Part shown: positions 18,630 through 28,275 of the stretch, piece by piece | How positions within the stretch are numbered: position 1 is the stretch's first letter | Layout of the letters: each line of letters opens with the position of its first letter | From: JAIBJN01 sp963748205 | Lineage (GTDB): Bacteria; Actinomycetota; Thermoleophilia; Gaiellales; Gaiellaceae | Assembly: GCA_963748205.1 (NCBI GenBank) | Contig: CAVVIB010000023.1 | Span: forward strand, 764,210-828,209 | Reading direction: 5' to 3' | DNA: 64,000 bases | Translations under genes and position numbers: made by a program | The notes under the pieces: model-generated | What the model was told of the DNA's origin: nothing | The model's input: the letters and a program-made list of their open reading frames with translations, nothing else | Database searches by the model: none

Positions 18630-18635
18630 TAGCGT
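18630..18635 (+). promoter_or_regulatory. -10-like element of a leaderless promoter for the MBL hydrolase gene
   Basis: TAGCGT ends 8 nt before the GTG at 18644, overlapping the end of the cupredoxin gene region. No ribosome binding site lies between. Confidence 0.35.
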
Positions 18636-18643
18636 CCCGCTGA

Positions 18644-19498
18644 GTGCAGCTCCTCGACCTCGAGCATCTCGGTCGCAAGCGTGTCATCGCCTCGTACCTC
18701 GACGCGGGTGACGAGCCCGCGCTGGTCGACTGCGGGCCCGCGAGCTGCCTGGATGCGCTCCGCGCCGGCCTGGCGGAGCACGGGCTCGAGGTCGGGGACC
18801 TGCGCCACCTCGTGCTCACCCACATCCACCTCGACCATGCGGGCGCGGCGGGATCGCTCGTCCGCGAGAACCCCGGCCTCACGGTGCACGTCAGTGAGGT
18901 CGGGGCACCGCACCTGGTCGAGCCCGAGCGCCTCGAGCGCAGCGCCCGCCGCCTCTACGGCGAGGACTTCGACCGCCTCTGGGGCCCGCTCCTGCCGGTC
19001 CCGGCCGAGAACGTGAAGGTCGTCGGCGACCGGGTGCTCGACCTCGAGGCGTTCCCGACGCCGGGCCATGCGTCACACCACGTGTCCTTCCTCGCCCCGG
19101 ACGGCTCCTGCCTCGTCGGGGACGCGGCGGGCGTGCGCATCCCGCCGGCGCGCTGGCTCGCCCCGGTCTCGCCGCCGCCCGACATCGACGTCGAGGCGTG
19201 GGAGGAGACGCTCGATGCCATCGAGGAGCGCAAGCCCGCGCTCCTCCTGCTCCCGCACTTCGGGGTGGCCGACGACCCCGAGCGGCACCTCGCTGACCTG
19301 CGCGTCGCTCTGAGGACGTGGGCCGAGCGCGCCCGCGAGGGCACCGAGGAGGAGTTCGTACGCGCTGCCGAGGAGGAGCTCCTGGCCGAGGCGGATCCCG
19401 AGACGGCGGCAGTCTTCCAGCAGGCGGGGCCGTTCTGGCAGTCCTACGCGGGCCTGCGGCGCTACTGGGACAAGCGGGCGGAGACCGCAGCCGCATGA
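18644..19498 (+). CDS. Metallo-beta-lactamase-fold hydrolase
   Basis: 284 residues from a GTG start. The zinc motif THIHLDHAGAAG (HxHxDH) is at about residues 59-70, followed by TPGHASHHVSFLAPDG (third His), LVGDAAGVR (bridging Asp) and LLLPHFGVADD (last His), so the dinuclear metal site appears complete. The C-terminal 80 residues are helical and acidic. The architecture resembles glyoxalase II-like and other broad-spectrum hydrolases; the substrate is not determined. The stop overlaps the next start (ATGA at 19495-19498). Confidence 0.85.
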   Translation: MQLLDLEHLGRKRVIASYLDAGDEPALVDCGPASCLDALRAGLAEHGLEVGDLRHLVLTHIHLDHAGAAGSLVRENPGLTVHVSEVGAPHLVEPERLERSARRLYGEDFDRLWGPLLPVPAENVKVVGDRVLDLEAFPTPGHASHHVSFLAPDGSCLVGDAAGVRIPPARWLAPVSPPPDIDVEAWEETLDAIEERKPALLLLPHFGVADDPERHLADLRVALRTWAERAREGTEEEFVRAAEEELLAEADPETAAVFQQAGPFWQSYAGLRRYWDKRAETAAA

Positions 19499-20616
19499 TC
19501 GGCTACGGTGTGAGCCAGATGCGCCGTCGGGCCATCCTAGGGGTCCTGTTCGTCACGCTCACGATCGCTCTCGCCTTCCCCGGCGTCGCGTCGTCCGTGC
19601 GCCTGACGCTGATCGCGAGCGGGTTCGACGACATCACGCAGGTGACCGCGCCCCGCCGCGGCGATCCGGCGCGGACGCTCTACGTCGTCGAGCAGGAAGG
19701 CCAGATCTGGAAGCTCAACGGCGGCACCCGCACGCTCTTCCTCGACATCACCAATCTGACCGACGACGACGGAGAGCGAGGGCTGCTCGGGCTTGCGTTC
19801 GACCCGCAGTACCAGTCGAACCACATGATCTACATCAACTACACGAACAACAACGGGGACACGCGTGTCGCGCGCTACACGGCCAACGCGGCCCATACAG
19901 CGGTGAACGAGAGCACGCGGCGCCAGCTCCTCTCGATCGACCAGCCCGCGGGGAACCACAACGGGGGGCGCCTGGTCTTCACGCCGGGCGGCCGGCTCAT
20001 CACCGCGCAGGGCGACGGCGGCGGAAGCTGCGATCCCGGCGGGCGCGCCCAGAACCTGGCGAGTCGCCACGGCAAGCTCCTGAGCCTCAACCCGCGCGCG
20101 ATCTCGTCCGGCTGGCGCATCGACGCGTACGGCCTGCGGAACCCGTGGGGCGTCTCCTTCGACCGCCAGACGAACCGCATGTACATCGCGGACGTGGGCC
20201 AGGGGCGCTACGAGGAGATCAACACGCTTCGGCCCACGGCGCTGGGCGGGACGCCCGAGAACTTCCTCTGGGACGTCTGGGAGGGCCGCTCCCGCAGCGG
20301 GTGCGCGAACAACGGCCTCCGGGGCCGTGGCGCCCGGATCTTCCCGATCTCGGTCTACAGCCACTCGCTCGGGTGCTCGGTGACCGGCGGCTACGCCTAT
20401 CGCGGCGGGGTCCTCCCGTCGCTGCGCGGCTGGTACGTCTTCGGCGACTACTGCAGCGGCCGCATCTGGCGGGTCAAGTACATGAACGGCAGGGTCGTCG
20501 GTGCCCGCACGCTCATGCTGGACACGAGTATGAACATCACGTCCTTCGGCGAGGGCGTGCAGGGCGAGCTCTACGTCACGCACCAGCCCGGCCAGGTCTG
20601 GCGCATCGTTCGCTAG
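19495..20616 (+). CDS. Secreted PQQ-type glucose/sorbosone dehydrogenase-like propeller
   Basis: 373 residues with a signal peptide (RRRAILGVLFVTLTIALAFPGVA). The body matches the soluble glucose/sorbosone dehydrogenase family: GERGLLGLAFDPQYQSNHMIYINYTN, GNHNGGRLVFTPGGRLITAQGDGGG, SRHGKLLSLNP, IDAYGLRNPWGVSFDRQTNRMYIADVGQ, SVTGGYAYRGG and FGDYCSGRIWRV. The His in GNHNGG is the catalytic histidine position of the family. It may oxidise sugars with PQQ, but no PQQ genes are in view. ATG 19495 overlaps the upstream stop; a start at the second Met (19519) would give a more normal signal peptide. Confidence 0.85.
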   Translation: MIGYGVSQMRRRAILGVLFVTLTIALAFPGVASSVRLTLIASGFDDITQVTAPRRGDPARTLYVVEQEGQIWKLNGGTRTLFLDITNLTDDDGERGLLGLAFDPQYQSNHMIYINYTNNNGDTRVARYTANAAHTAVNESTRRQLLSIDQPAGNHNGGRLVFTPGGRLITAQGDGGGSCDPGGRAQNLASRHGKLLSLNPRAISSGWRIDAYGLRNPWGVSFDRQTNRMYIADVGQGRYEEINTLRPTALGGTPENFLWDVWEGRSRSGCANNGLRGRGARIFPISVYSHSLGCSVTGGYAYRGGVLPSLRGWYVFGDYCSGRIWRVKYMNGRVVGARTLMLDTSMNITSFGEGVQGELYVTHQPGQVWRIVR

Positions 20617-20626
20617 CGACTCGAGC

Positions 20627-21376
20627 GTGCGCTACCAGTTCGTCGACTGCCGCTGGGAGCTGGGAAACCCCGGCCGCGGGCGCGAGCTCTACCTCGAGGG
20701 CCACATCCCCGGAGCGTCCTTCCTCGACGTGGAGACGCAGCTGTCGGCGCCACCGTCGACGCCGGGCGGGAGGCATCCGCTCCCGGCCGCCGAGGACTTC
20801 GCTCGCGCGGCCGGCGCGGCCGGCATCGGGCCCGGAGTCTTCGTCGTCGCCTACGACCAGGGGATGAACGGCGGCGCGGCGCGGCTCTGGTGGCTCCTGC
20901 GCCACTGGGGCCACGATGACGTTGCCGTGCTGGACGGCGGGATGGGGACGTGGATGGGGCCGCTCCGCGCAGGCGAGGAGGCGATCGAGGCCGCGGAGTT
21001 CGCGCTCGAAGCCCGAGAGGGCGACACGATCGAGGCCGCCGAGCTCGAGTCCCGCCTCGAGGACGACCGACTGACGATCGTGGACGCCCGCGTTCCCGAG
21101 CGCTATCGCGGCGAGGTCGAGCCCATCGACCCGGTCGCCGGGCACATCCCCGGCGCGCGCAACGCGCCCTTCGCCGACGACGTCCCGGCCGACCTCATCG
21201 AGGCCGACGAGCTCGTCGCCTACTGCGGCTCGGGGATCACGGCAGCCGTCGTCCTCCTGCGCCTCGCGCAGGCGGGCCGGGACGACGCGAAGCTCTATCC
21301 CGGCTCGTGGAGCGACTGGGTCGGCCGCGGGCTCCCCGTCGAGACGGCTGACGCTACCGCTGCAGGTCGACCGTGA
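20627..21376 (+). CDS. Two-domain rhodanese-type sulfurtransferase
   Basis: 249 residues, GTG start 10 bases after the previous stop. An inactive N-terminal rhodanese domain (RYQFVDCRWELGNP... GHIPGASFLDVE, VFVVAYDQGMNGGAARLWWLLRHWG) is followed by the C-terminal catalytic domain with TIVDARVPERYRGEVEPIDPVAGHIPGA and the active loop AYCGSGITAAV (catalytic Cys about 205). The CGSG[VI]T loop is the thiosulfate/3-mercaptopyruvate sulfurtransferase signature. The 3' end overlaps the convergent cyclodeaminase gene by 23 bases. Confidence 0.9.
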   Translation: MRYQFVDCRWELGNPGRGRELYLEGHIPGASFLDVETQLSAPPSTPGGRHPLPAAEDFARAAGAAGIGPGVFVVAYDQGMNGGAARLWWLLRHWGHDDVAVLDGGMGTWMGPLRAGEEAIEAAEFALEAREGDTIEAAELESRLEDDRLTIVDARVPERYRGEVEPIDPVAGHIPGARNAPFADDVPADLIEADELVAYCGSGITAAVVLLRLAQAGRDDAKLYPGSWSDWVGRGLPVETADATAAGRP

Positions 21377-22313
21377 CGACGCCGTCGAAAGCTTGGGCGC
21401 CGGGGTCGTCGCGGTAGCGCTCCCACACGAGCGACGCAACTGCGAGGTCCTGCACGGCGAGACCGGTGGAGTCGAAGACCGTGATCTCATCGTCGCTCTC
21501 GCGCCCCGCCGCGTCCCCGAGCAGGATGGCGCCGAGCTCCGTCACGCCGTCGCGGGCGATCGAACCGGCGTCCACGGCGCGTCCGATGTCGCCGTTGTGG
21601 CTCGCCTGCTCCCATTCGTCCACGACGACGCGGGCGCGTAGGAGCTCCTCCACGGCGATCTCGGCCTTGCCGGGGCCGTCGGCGCCCACGAGGGAGACGT
21701 GCTGGCCCGGGCGAAGGCTCCCGAACGGGTAGACGATCTCGCGTCCAGGGGTGACCGTGGCGACCACGCCTGCGCCGAGTGCGTCTTCGCGCGCCGCCGC
21801 CGTCGCGCCGAGCTCGGCGGCGACCTCGGCCGCCCGGCCCGCGTCGACGTCCCAGAGGAGGACGTCCCGGCCGCGCGCCAGGAACGTCCGCGCGACCGCG
21901 CGTCCGTTCACGCCGCAGCCGATCACGGCCGCCGGCCCGTCGCCGCCCGCGAGCGTCTCGGCGGCGAGGACTGCCGCCGCGCCCGTGCGCAGGGCCGTGA
22001 GGGCGCCGGCGTCGAGCTCGGCCAGCAGGCGGCCGTCGGAGGCGTCGGAGAGCAGGACGATGCCGCTCACCGTCGGCAGGCCGCGCTCCGGGTTCCGCGG
22101 GAAGGACGTCACCCACTTGACCGCGGCGTAGCCGCCGCCGCGGGCCGGCATGGCGCGGAAGTCGCCGTCGGGCGGCGCGTCGACGTAGACCTTCGAGGGC
22201 ATCAGCCAGTCGCCGCGAGCGTGCGCGACGAACGCCTCGCGAACGGCCTCGACCGCGGCGCCGGGGTCGACGGCGGCGTAGACATGCCTGGCGGAGAAGA
22301 CCGGGATGCTCAT
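21354..22313 (-). CDS. Ornithine cyclodeaminase / mu-crystallin family protein
   Basis: 319 residues. Family hallmarks: an N-terminal substrate half with MPSKVYVDAPP and RAMPARGGGYAAVKWVTSFPRN, then the Rossmann NAD(P) site PAAVIGCGVNGRAVARTFLA at about 127-147, then GADGPGKAEI and ITVFDSTGLAVQDLAVA. The last motif is found in the whole family including alanine dehydrogenase-like and ketimine reductase-like members, so ornithine specificity is not assured. Soluble. It diverges from the HMG-CoA lyase gene by 28 bases. Confidence 0.88.
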   Translation of the reverse strand: MSIPVFSARHVYAAVDPGAAVEAVREAFVAHARGDWLMPSKVYVDAPPDGDFRAMPARGGGYAAVKWVTSFPRNPERGLPTVSGIVLLSDASDGRLLAELDAGALTALRTGAAAVLAAETLAGGDGPAAVIGCGVNGRAVARTFLARGRDVLLWDVDAGRAAEVAAELGATAAAREDALGAGVVATVTPGREIVYPFGSLRPGQHVSLVGADGPGKAEIAVEELLRARVVVDEWEQASHNGDIGRAVDAGSIARDGVTELGAILLGDAAGRESDDEITVFDSTGLAVQDLAVASLVWERYRDDPGAQAFDGVVTVDLQR

Positions 22314-22327
22314 GGCGGAAGCGCGCG

Positions 22328-22333
22328 TATCCT
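22328..22333 (+). promoter_or_regulatory. -10-like element of a leaderless promoter for the HMG-CoA lyase gene
   Basis: TATCCT ends 8 nt before the ATG at 22342 within the 28-nt divergent spacer; no ribosome binding site is present. Confidence 0.45.
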
Positions 22334-22341
22334 AGGCCTCC

Positions 22342-23221
22342 ATGCAGGTCACCGTCTGTGACGTGGGCCCGCGCGACGGCCTCCAGAACGAGCAGACGGT
22401 CCTGGAGCCGCCCGTGCGCGCAGAGCTCGTGAACCGCCTCGCGGCCGCGGGCCTCCCGGCCGTGGAGGCCGTCAGCTTCGTCCACCCCGAGCGCGTGCCC
22501 CAGATGGCGGGCGCCGAGGAGGTCGTGGCCGGTATCGAGCGGCGCTCAGGGTGTCGTCTACTCGGGGCTCGTGCTGAACGCGAAGGGCGCCGAGCGCTTC
22601 GCCGCGACCGGCCTCGACTCGCTCCACTTCAACCTCGCGGCCACCGAGAGCTTCGGCCGCAAGAACCAGAACGCGACTCCCGAGGAGGCCCTCGCGGTGC
22701 TCGCGGGCATCGAGACGGACAAGCCGGTGAGCGTCTCGGTCAGCGTCGCCTTCGGGTGCCCGTTCGAGGGCGCCGTCGACCCGGCCCGCGTCCTCGAGAT
22801 CGTCGACCGCACAGTCGAGCTCGGGGTCGAGGAGGTCGTCCTCGCGGACACGATCGGTGTCGCGGTGCCGCGCCAGGTGAAGGAGCTCGTCTCCGCCACC
22901 GCCGGCCGCGCGTCCCGCACCGGGATCCACCTCCACAACACCCGCAACACGGGCTTCGCCGCCGCCTACGCGGCGCTCGAGGCCGGCGCGACCGTCTTCG
23001 AGGCCTCGGTCGGCGGTCTCGGCGGCTGCCCGTTCGCGCCGCGAGCCACGGGCAACGTCGCCACCGAGGACCTCGTCTACCTCCTGCACGGGGAGGGGGT
23101 GGAAACGGGTGTCGACCTCGACGCGCTCATCGGCGTCTCCGAGTGGCTCGAGTCCCTCCTCGGACGGGAGCTCCCCGGCCAGGTCTACCGGGCCGGGGCC
23201 TTCGCGCCGGTCTCGGGCTGA
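22342..23221 (+). CDS. Hydroxymethylglutaryl-CoA lyase, frameshift near 22545
   Basis: About 292 residues over two frames; length is 3n+1 and one extra base at about 22545 (after IERRSG, before VVYSGLVLN) restores a continuous protein. Signature parts: VTVCDVGPRDGLQNE at the N-terminus with the catalytic Arg and Asp, FVHPERVPQMAGAEEV, SVAFGCPFEG, VLADTIGVAVPRQV, HLHNTRNTGFA (metal His pair) and EASVGGLGGCPFAPRATGNVATED with the catalytic Cys loop. It cleaves HMG-CoA to acetoacetate and acetyl-CoA, the last step of leucine breakdown. No other leucine catabolic gene is in the window. Confidence 0.88.
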
Positions 23222-24842
23222 CGCCTTCCCGCTCGTCCTCGCGCTCGGCTCGCTGCTCGCCGGGGCCGGGATCCTGCTCGCTCGGATCGTCGAGGACGTC
23301 CACGACAAGCCGCTCTTCGAGGACGAGGCGGTCAGCGGGCTGATCGCCGCACGGCCGCTGGGCGAGGTCGTCCAGACGGTCATGTGGGAGCGCGGCGGCG
23401 GGCCGCTGCACTTCGTCCTCTCGCACATCGCGCTCGCCTTCGACTCGTCGCCGTACGCGATGCGGTGGCTCTCGCTGGTCTTCGCGCTCGCGGCGCTCCC
23501 GCTCTGCTGGGACGTCGGCCGGCGGCTCGGCGGGCCCGTCGCGGGAGCGGTCGCCGCGCTCGTCGCCGCCACGTCCTCGTTCCTGCTCGTCTACGCCACC
23601 TTCGCGCGGATGTACACGCTCTACGTCTTCGCCGCCGCGCTCGCCGTCGACCTCTTCCTCGTCGCCGTCCAGAAGCGCACGGGGCGCTGGGCGTTCGCGG
23701 CCGCCTGCGCGGCGTGGCTGCTGCCCGCGATCCATCCGTACGGCGCGTTCCTCGTCATGGCGGAGGCCGCCGTGGCGCTCTGGCTCTGGCGTGGCCGTCC
23801 CTTCCGGCCGGCGTTGCCGACGCTCGCCGTCGGCGTCGCGATGATCCCCTTCGCGGTCGCCGACCTGCGCCTGGCCGACCGTTTCGCCGTCGGCCTGGAC
23901 GGCGAGGCGTCGATCGCCGCGCCGACCGACGCCTGGGGGCAGCTCGGGCGCGCCTTCTCGGCCACGGCCGGAGGCGCCGGGATCTGGGCCGGGCTCTTCA
24001 TCGCCGCGATGACCGCGGGCCTGGTTCTGCTCGTCCGCCGGCACGGCGCGTTCGTCGCGCTCTGCCTGATCGCCTTCCTGCTTCCGCCGCTTCTGCTGCT
24101 CCTCGGCCGCTCGGGCACCGAGCCCGGCCTCTCGCCGCGCCACCTGGTCTACGTCGTCCCGCTCGTCGCGGCGCTCGTAGGCGTTGCGGTCGCGCGGGCC
24201 GTCCAGGGACGCGGGGAGCTCGTGTCCGCGGGTGCGGTCGTGCTGACCGGCGTCCTGCTCGTCGCCGCGCCCTTCGGTGGCATCCGCGACCCGCGCGACT
24301 GGCAGAACGACGTCCTCGGCGGCGGGCCGCCCGAGACCGCCCTCGGCGCCGAGGGGCAGGTCGCCGCTCCCGCCGCGTGGCTCAACGACAACGTCGAGGA
24401 GGGCGACGTCCTCTATCCCTACTCGGCCGTCTACTGGGCCGGCCTGCCCGCCACCGGCGACGCCGAGGTGCTGCCGTACTCGCAGGGGGAGCTGATCCTG
24501 CGCGCCGTCGATCGGATCGAGCCTCCGGTCGAGCGGGTCGTCGTCTCCGTCCCGCTCGGGGACGGGACACTCGACCGTGAGCGCCTCGACGAGCTGCTCG
24601 GCGACGGCTTCACCGTGCACGACTTCGGCGGCTGGGTCCTCATCGAGGGGACCGGGCCGTACGAGGACGAGCTCGACGTCCTGCTCGTCATCACGCACGC
24701 CCTGCGCTCGGCGCGCGACTCGATCGAGGACAAGTCGAGCGCGCTCGGCTGGTACTTCAACGTCACGCTCGCGACCCTGTGCGGCGCGGCGCGGGAGGGC
24801 TGGAGCCAGAAGTGCCCGCTCCCGCCGCCGGCCGTCCGCTAG
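23109..24842 (+). CDS. Membrane glycosyltransferase-like protein (GT39/ArnT type), start uncertain
   Basis: Up to 577 residues with about 10-11 membrane helices in the first 400, then a soluble C-terminal part. Just after helix 1 is DKPLFEDEAVSGLIAARPLG, the acidic D/E pair found in the first external loop of dolichyl/undecaprenyl-phosphate-sugar transferases, followed by the GGPLHFVLSHIALAF block. The only ATG/GTG/TTG in frame upstream is GTG 23109, which overlaps the HMG-CoA lyase end by 113 bases. The real start may be nearer 23220 and hidden by a sequence error. Probable role: transfer of a lipid-linked sugar outside the membrane. Confidence 0.65.
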   Translation: MSTSTRSSASPSGSSPSSDGSSPARSTGPGPSRRSRADAFPLVLALGSLLAGAGILLARIVEDVHDKPLFEDEAVSGLIAARPLGEVVQTVMWERGGGPLHFVLSHIALAFDSSPYAMRWLSLVFALAALPLCWDVGRRLGGPVAGAVAALVAATSSFLLVYATFARMYTLYVFAAALAVDLFLVAVQKRTGRWAFAAACAAWLLPAIHPYGAFLVMAEAAVALWLWRGRPFRPALPTLAVGVAMIPFAVADLRLADRFAVGLDGEASIAAPTDAWGQLGRAFSATAGGAGIWAGLFIAAMTAGLVLLVRRHGAFVALCLIAFLLPPLLLLLGRSGTEPGLSPRHLVYVVPLVAALVGVAVARAVQGRGELVSAGAVVLTGVLLVAAPFGGIRDPRDWQNDVLGGGPPETALGAEGQVAAPAAWLNDNVEEGDVLYPYSAVYWAGLPATGDAEVLPYSQGELILRAVDRIEPPVERVVVSVPLGDGTLDRERLDELLGDGFTVHDFGGWVLIEGTGPYEDELDVLLVITHALRSARDSIEDKSSALGWYFNVTLATLCGAAREGWSQKCPLPPPAVR

Positions 24843-26327
24843 TCGTCGGCGGGCTCGAAGAGGAAGCCGCCGTGCCGGCGCATGAACCGGGGGAGATCGT
24901 TCTCCACGGCGGGGCAGTTGAACTGGTTGAGCGCGAGGCCGGCTTCCACCTCGCCGATCAGGTAGACGTCCTCGGAGGGCGGATCGGGGCTGCCGACCCC
25001 GAGCGTCGACTCGCAGTCCCCGCCCTCGGAGAGCACGAGCTGCGGATGGCCGGGCAGGTACCAGCCGACGGGCCCGCGAACGGCGTAGGCGCTGCCCAGG
25101 TACGAGAGCTCGTGGACGCCGCCGAAGATCGCGACGGGGTCGTCGTCCCAGCCGAACTCGACGAGCTCGTCGGCGACCTCGTCGTAGGGCGGCGGCGCAA
25201 GCTCGATCTCGCGCGCCAGGCCGGCGGCGACGACCAGCACGCACGCGGCGGCGGCGAGGCGCCCCCAGCGCTGCGGTAGCGCAGCCGCGAGCGCGGCGAT
25301 CGCGACGGCCGCGAACGGGGCGCACGCGAGGACGTTCCGCGCCGTGAAGAGGTTCTCACCGGCGAGCCAGAGGAGCGTGACCATCCCGACCGGCGCGAGC
25401 GCGAGGATCGCCGTCAGGCGCCCACGCGGGCCCAGCCGCCAGGCGACGACGCAGCCCGCGACCACCGCGAGGAAGACACCGACGCGCAGGATCCCTTCGA
25501 GCGGGCCGACCTCGACGAGGTCGCGGACGTACAGCGGCCCAGCGTTCCAGCCGAACGCCGAGTACACGGCCACGGACTTGAGAAGCGAGAAGTCGCCGAT
25601 CCAGGAGAAGCGCTGGTTCTCGACCTGGTCGACGAGCGACGGCAGCCAGAGGAGGAAGGGGAGGACGGCCGCGGCGAGCGACACGGAGACCGGTAGGCGC
25701 GAACGGCGGAACTCCGGCGTCGTCCAGAGCCAGGCCACGGCGGCGAGCGCCACGAAGGCGAAGAAGTAGTGCGTCAGGAGCCCCGCCGCGGTCACGCCGG
25801 CCAGCGCGGCGAGCCTTCCCCACGAGGCCTTCTCGGCGGCGCGTTCGAGGAGCCACGCGAACGCGAGCGCGAGCAGCGCGTAGAGCGCGTAGGCGCGCAG
25901 CTCCGCGCCGCGCAGGACGAGCTGGCTCGCGAGCGCCACGAGGAAGCCGGCGAGCCCGGCCGCCCAGAGCGGGAGCAGCCGCCGCGCGTAGACGACGAGG
26001 AGGCCGGCGATCAGCGCGCTCGCCACGAGGCCGATGCCGCGCGCCGCCTCGACCGGAAAGCCGGCCTGCTCGATCATCCAGGCGAGCCCGTACCAGAGCG
26101 GCGGCGTCGACTCCGTGTTCTCGACGCGGCCGAGGGCGGCGCCGATCGTCGGCTCGATCATGATCCGCGCCGAGGCGACTTCGTCCTGCCAGAGCGGGTA
26201 GCCGGCGGCGGGAGGGATGCGAACGACGACGGCCGTCGCCGCCGCGAGGAACGCGACGACAGTCGTCGCGCGGTCGAGCCCGGGCCGAGCGCTGATAGCG
26301 GCCGATCGTAACCGCGCCGTGCATCAT
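24839..26327 (-). CDS. Membrane glycosyltransferase-like protein (GT39 type), frameshift near 26270
   Basis: About 495 residues. From ATG 26327 the frame reads MHGAVTIGRYQRSARARPRD and then needs a one-base shift near 26270. It continues with TVVAFLAAATAVVVRIPPAAG and YPLWQDEVASARIMIEPTIG, where the WQDE acidic motif sits after helix 1. STPPLWYGLAWM and about nine further helices follow, then a soluble tail. Without the shift the frame opens only at ATG 26161, which would lose helix 1 and the acidic motif. Same general family as the gene at 23109-24842 and convergent with it (4-bp overlap), suggesting a local duplication or shared surface-glycan role. Confidence 0.65.
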
Positions 26328-26333
26328 CCCGGC

Positions 26334-28248
26334 GTGCGCTCCCGCCTCCTCGTGATCGCGCTCTTCGCCCTCGCGGCCGTCGTCTCGGCGCTCCCGGCCG
26401 TGGGGAGCTTCCGCTCGGAGTTCATCTCCACCGGCCTGCCCGGCTACGGCGAGGCGGCGTCGGGCGACCACCTCCAGACCTCGTACCGCTTCTGGCTCGT
26501 CGGGCACCAGCTCGAATCGGGCGCCGAGCCGTGGCGCGACCCGTACAGCTTCCAGCCCCTCGTGGAGCCGCAAGTCGTGCTCGGCGGGTGGCCCTACGGC
26601 TTCCCGTACTGGCCGCTCGAGGCGCTCTTCGGGCCTGTCGTCGCCTGGAACCTGCTCGTGCTCGCCGTGACCTTCGCCGCGAGCCTGCTCGCGTATCTCT
26701 GGCTCCGGGAGCTCGAGCTGCCGGTGATCGCCGCCGCGCTCGGCGGCCTCGCGTTCGGGATCGCGCCGTACCGCCTCGTCCAGAGCGGCGGGCACCTGCT
26801 CGGTTGGATCGCCGTGCTCGTGCCGCTGGCGCTCTGGGCCTTCGAGCGGTCACGGCGCGCGGAAACGAGCGCGCGGGGCGCACGCGTGGGGCGCGCTCGC
26901 GGCCGCTGCGGTCGTCTCGATCCCGCTCTCGGGGCAGCTCCACCTCGCGCTCGGGGCGCTGCCGCTCGTCGCCGTGTACGCCGCCGTGCGCTACCGCCTC
27001 GTCCCGGCGGTGTGGATGTGGGGAGGCGCCGCGGTCGCCGTCGCGGTCGGGCTCATCGCGGAGGCGGTCGTGATCGAGGGGACGACGGCCTCGGAAGGCC
27101 GGGAGCTTCAGGAGGTGGCGGCCTACTCGGCCGACCCGGTCGACTTCCTCAGCCGCTGGCGGCTCGACGGGCTCGAGCAGTTCGTCTACCTCGGCTGGCT
27201 GCTTCCCGTGCTCGCCGTGGCCGGCCTCGTCGTGCTCGCCCGCCGGCAGCGCGGCCTTGCGATCGTGCTCGGGATCGCCGCCCTCGTCCCCGCGCTCCTG
27301 GCGCTCGGGACGAACCTGCCGCTCTACGAGACGCTGCGCGACGTCTTCCCGCCGCTGCGCTATCCGCGGGTGCCGGGCCGCTTCCTCCCGCTCGCGGCGC
27401 TCGCGCTGGCCGCGCTCGCCGCCTTCGCGTGCGCCTGGCTGCTCACCCGCGTCCGCCCGGCGCGCAGGGCTCTCCTCGGCGTGGCCCTCGTCGCGCTCGT
27501 CGCCGCCGACCTGCTCGTCTTTCCCCTGAAGTCGAGCGCCGCCGACCCAAACAACTTCACCTACGCCGGGCTGCGGGGCCCGCAGCCGGGGCGCGTCCTC
27601 GAGCTGCCCATCTTCGAGCGCGGCAAGGGCCAGTTCGGGAGCGTGTACCAGTACTACGCCATGCAGGCGCCCCGGGAGCGCCCGACCGGGTACGCGCTCG
27701 CGCCCGAGGAGGCGTTCGAGTTCACCGACCGCTTCAACCGCCTCGACTGCGGCGCCTGGCTCCCCGGCGATCGCGAGGAGCTCGAGCGCCTCGGGATCCG
27801 CTTCTACGTCCAGCACCTAGGCCTCTACGAGCAGTCGCGGACGCCGGGTGCCTGGCACGCCTGGGAGGGGCTCTTCCGCGAAGGGCTCGGGCTCGAGCGC
27901 GGGAACGGCGTGAGCTTTCTCTGGCAGGAGGGCCCGGACGCGGCGCCGCCCTCGTTCGACGTCGGAGAGCCGAGCCGTGACGAGCCGCTCCTGTGCGACG
28001 GCTGGCAGGACGGCGCGCTCGAGCTGGACGAGGGCGCGCTCTGGCTCCACGGCAGCGGCAGCGCGGAGCTCGTGCTCGAGGCGGACGCGCCGACGCGCGT
28101 GAGTGTCTTCGCCGACGGGCGTCCGCTGGAGCCAGAGCTCGTCGACGGAAGGGCGACGATCGAGGTCGACCTGGACGAGGAGGACTGGCACGCATTCGTC
28201 GTGCGAGGCGCGCCGGGGCTCCGGCTCGTGGACGCGCGCTTTCGCTAA
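26334..28248 (+). CDS. Large YfhO/glycosyltransferase-like membrane protein, frameshift near 26875
   Basis: About 637 residues; one extra base near 26875 separates FERSRRAETSARGA from HAWGALAAAAVVSIPLSG. About ten membrane helices fill the first 420 residues. The first external loop has SGDHLQTSYRFWLVGHQLESG and EPWRDPYSFQP, and there is a helix-flanked loop FPPLRYPRVPGRFLPLAALALA, a pattern common in YfhO-type and uncharacterised actinobacterial glycosyltransferases. The C-terminal 200 residues are soluble, with an Ig-like, beta-rich end. GTG 26334 was chosen because a hydrophobic helix follows directly; GTG 26319 is equally possible. Confidence 0.6.
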
Positions 28249-28275
28249 GTCCTGCTGATGTGTTAACCCTGCGGG

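Noticed and set aside
23222..23290. A normal ATG/GTG start for the GT39-like gene right after HMG-CoA lyase
   Set aside because: No ATG, GTG or TTG occurs in the required frame here; the only usable start is GTG 23109, so the true start remains open.
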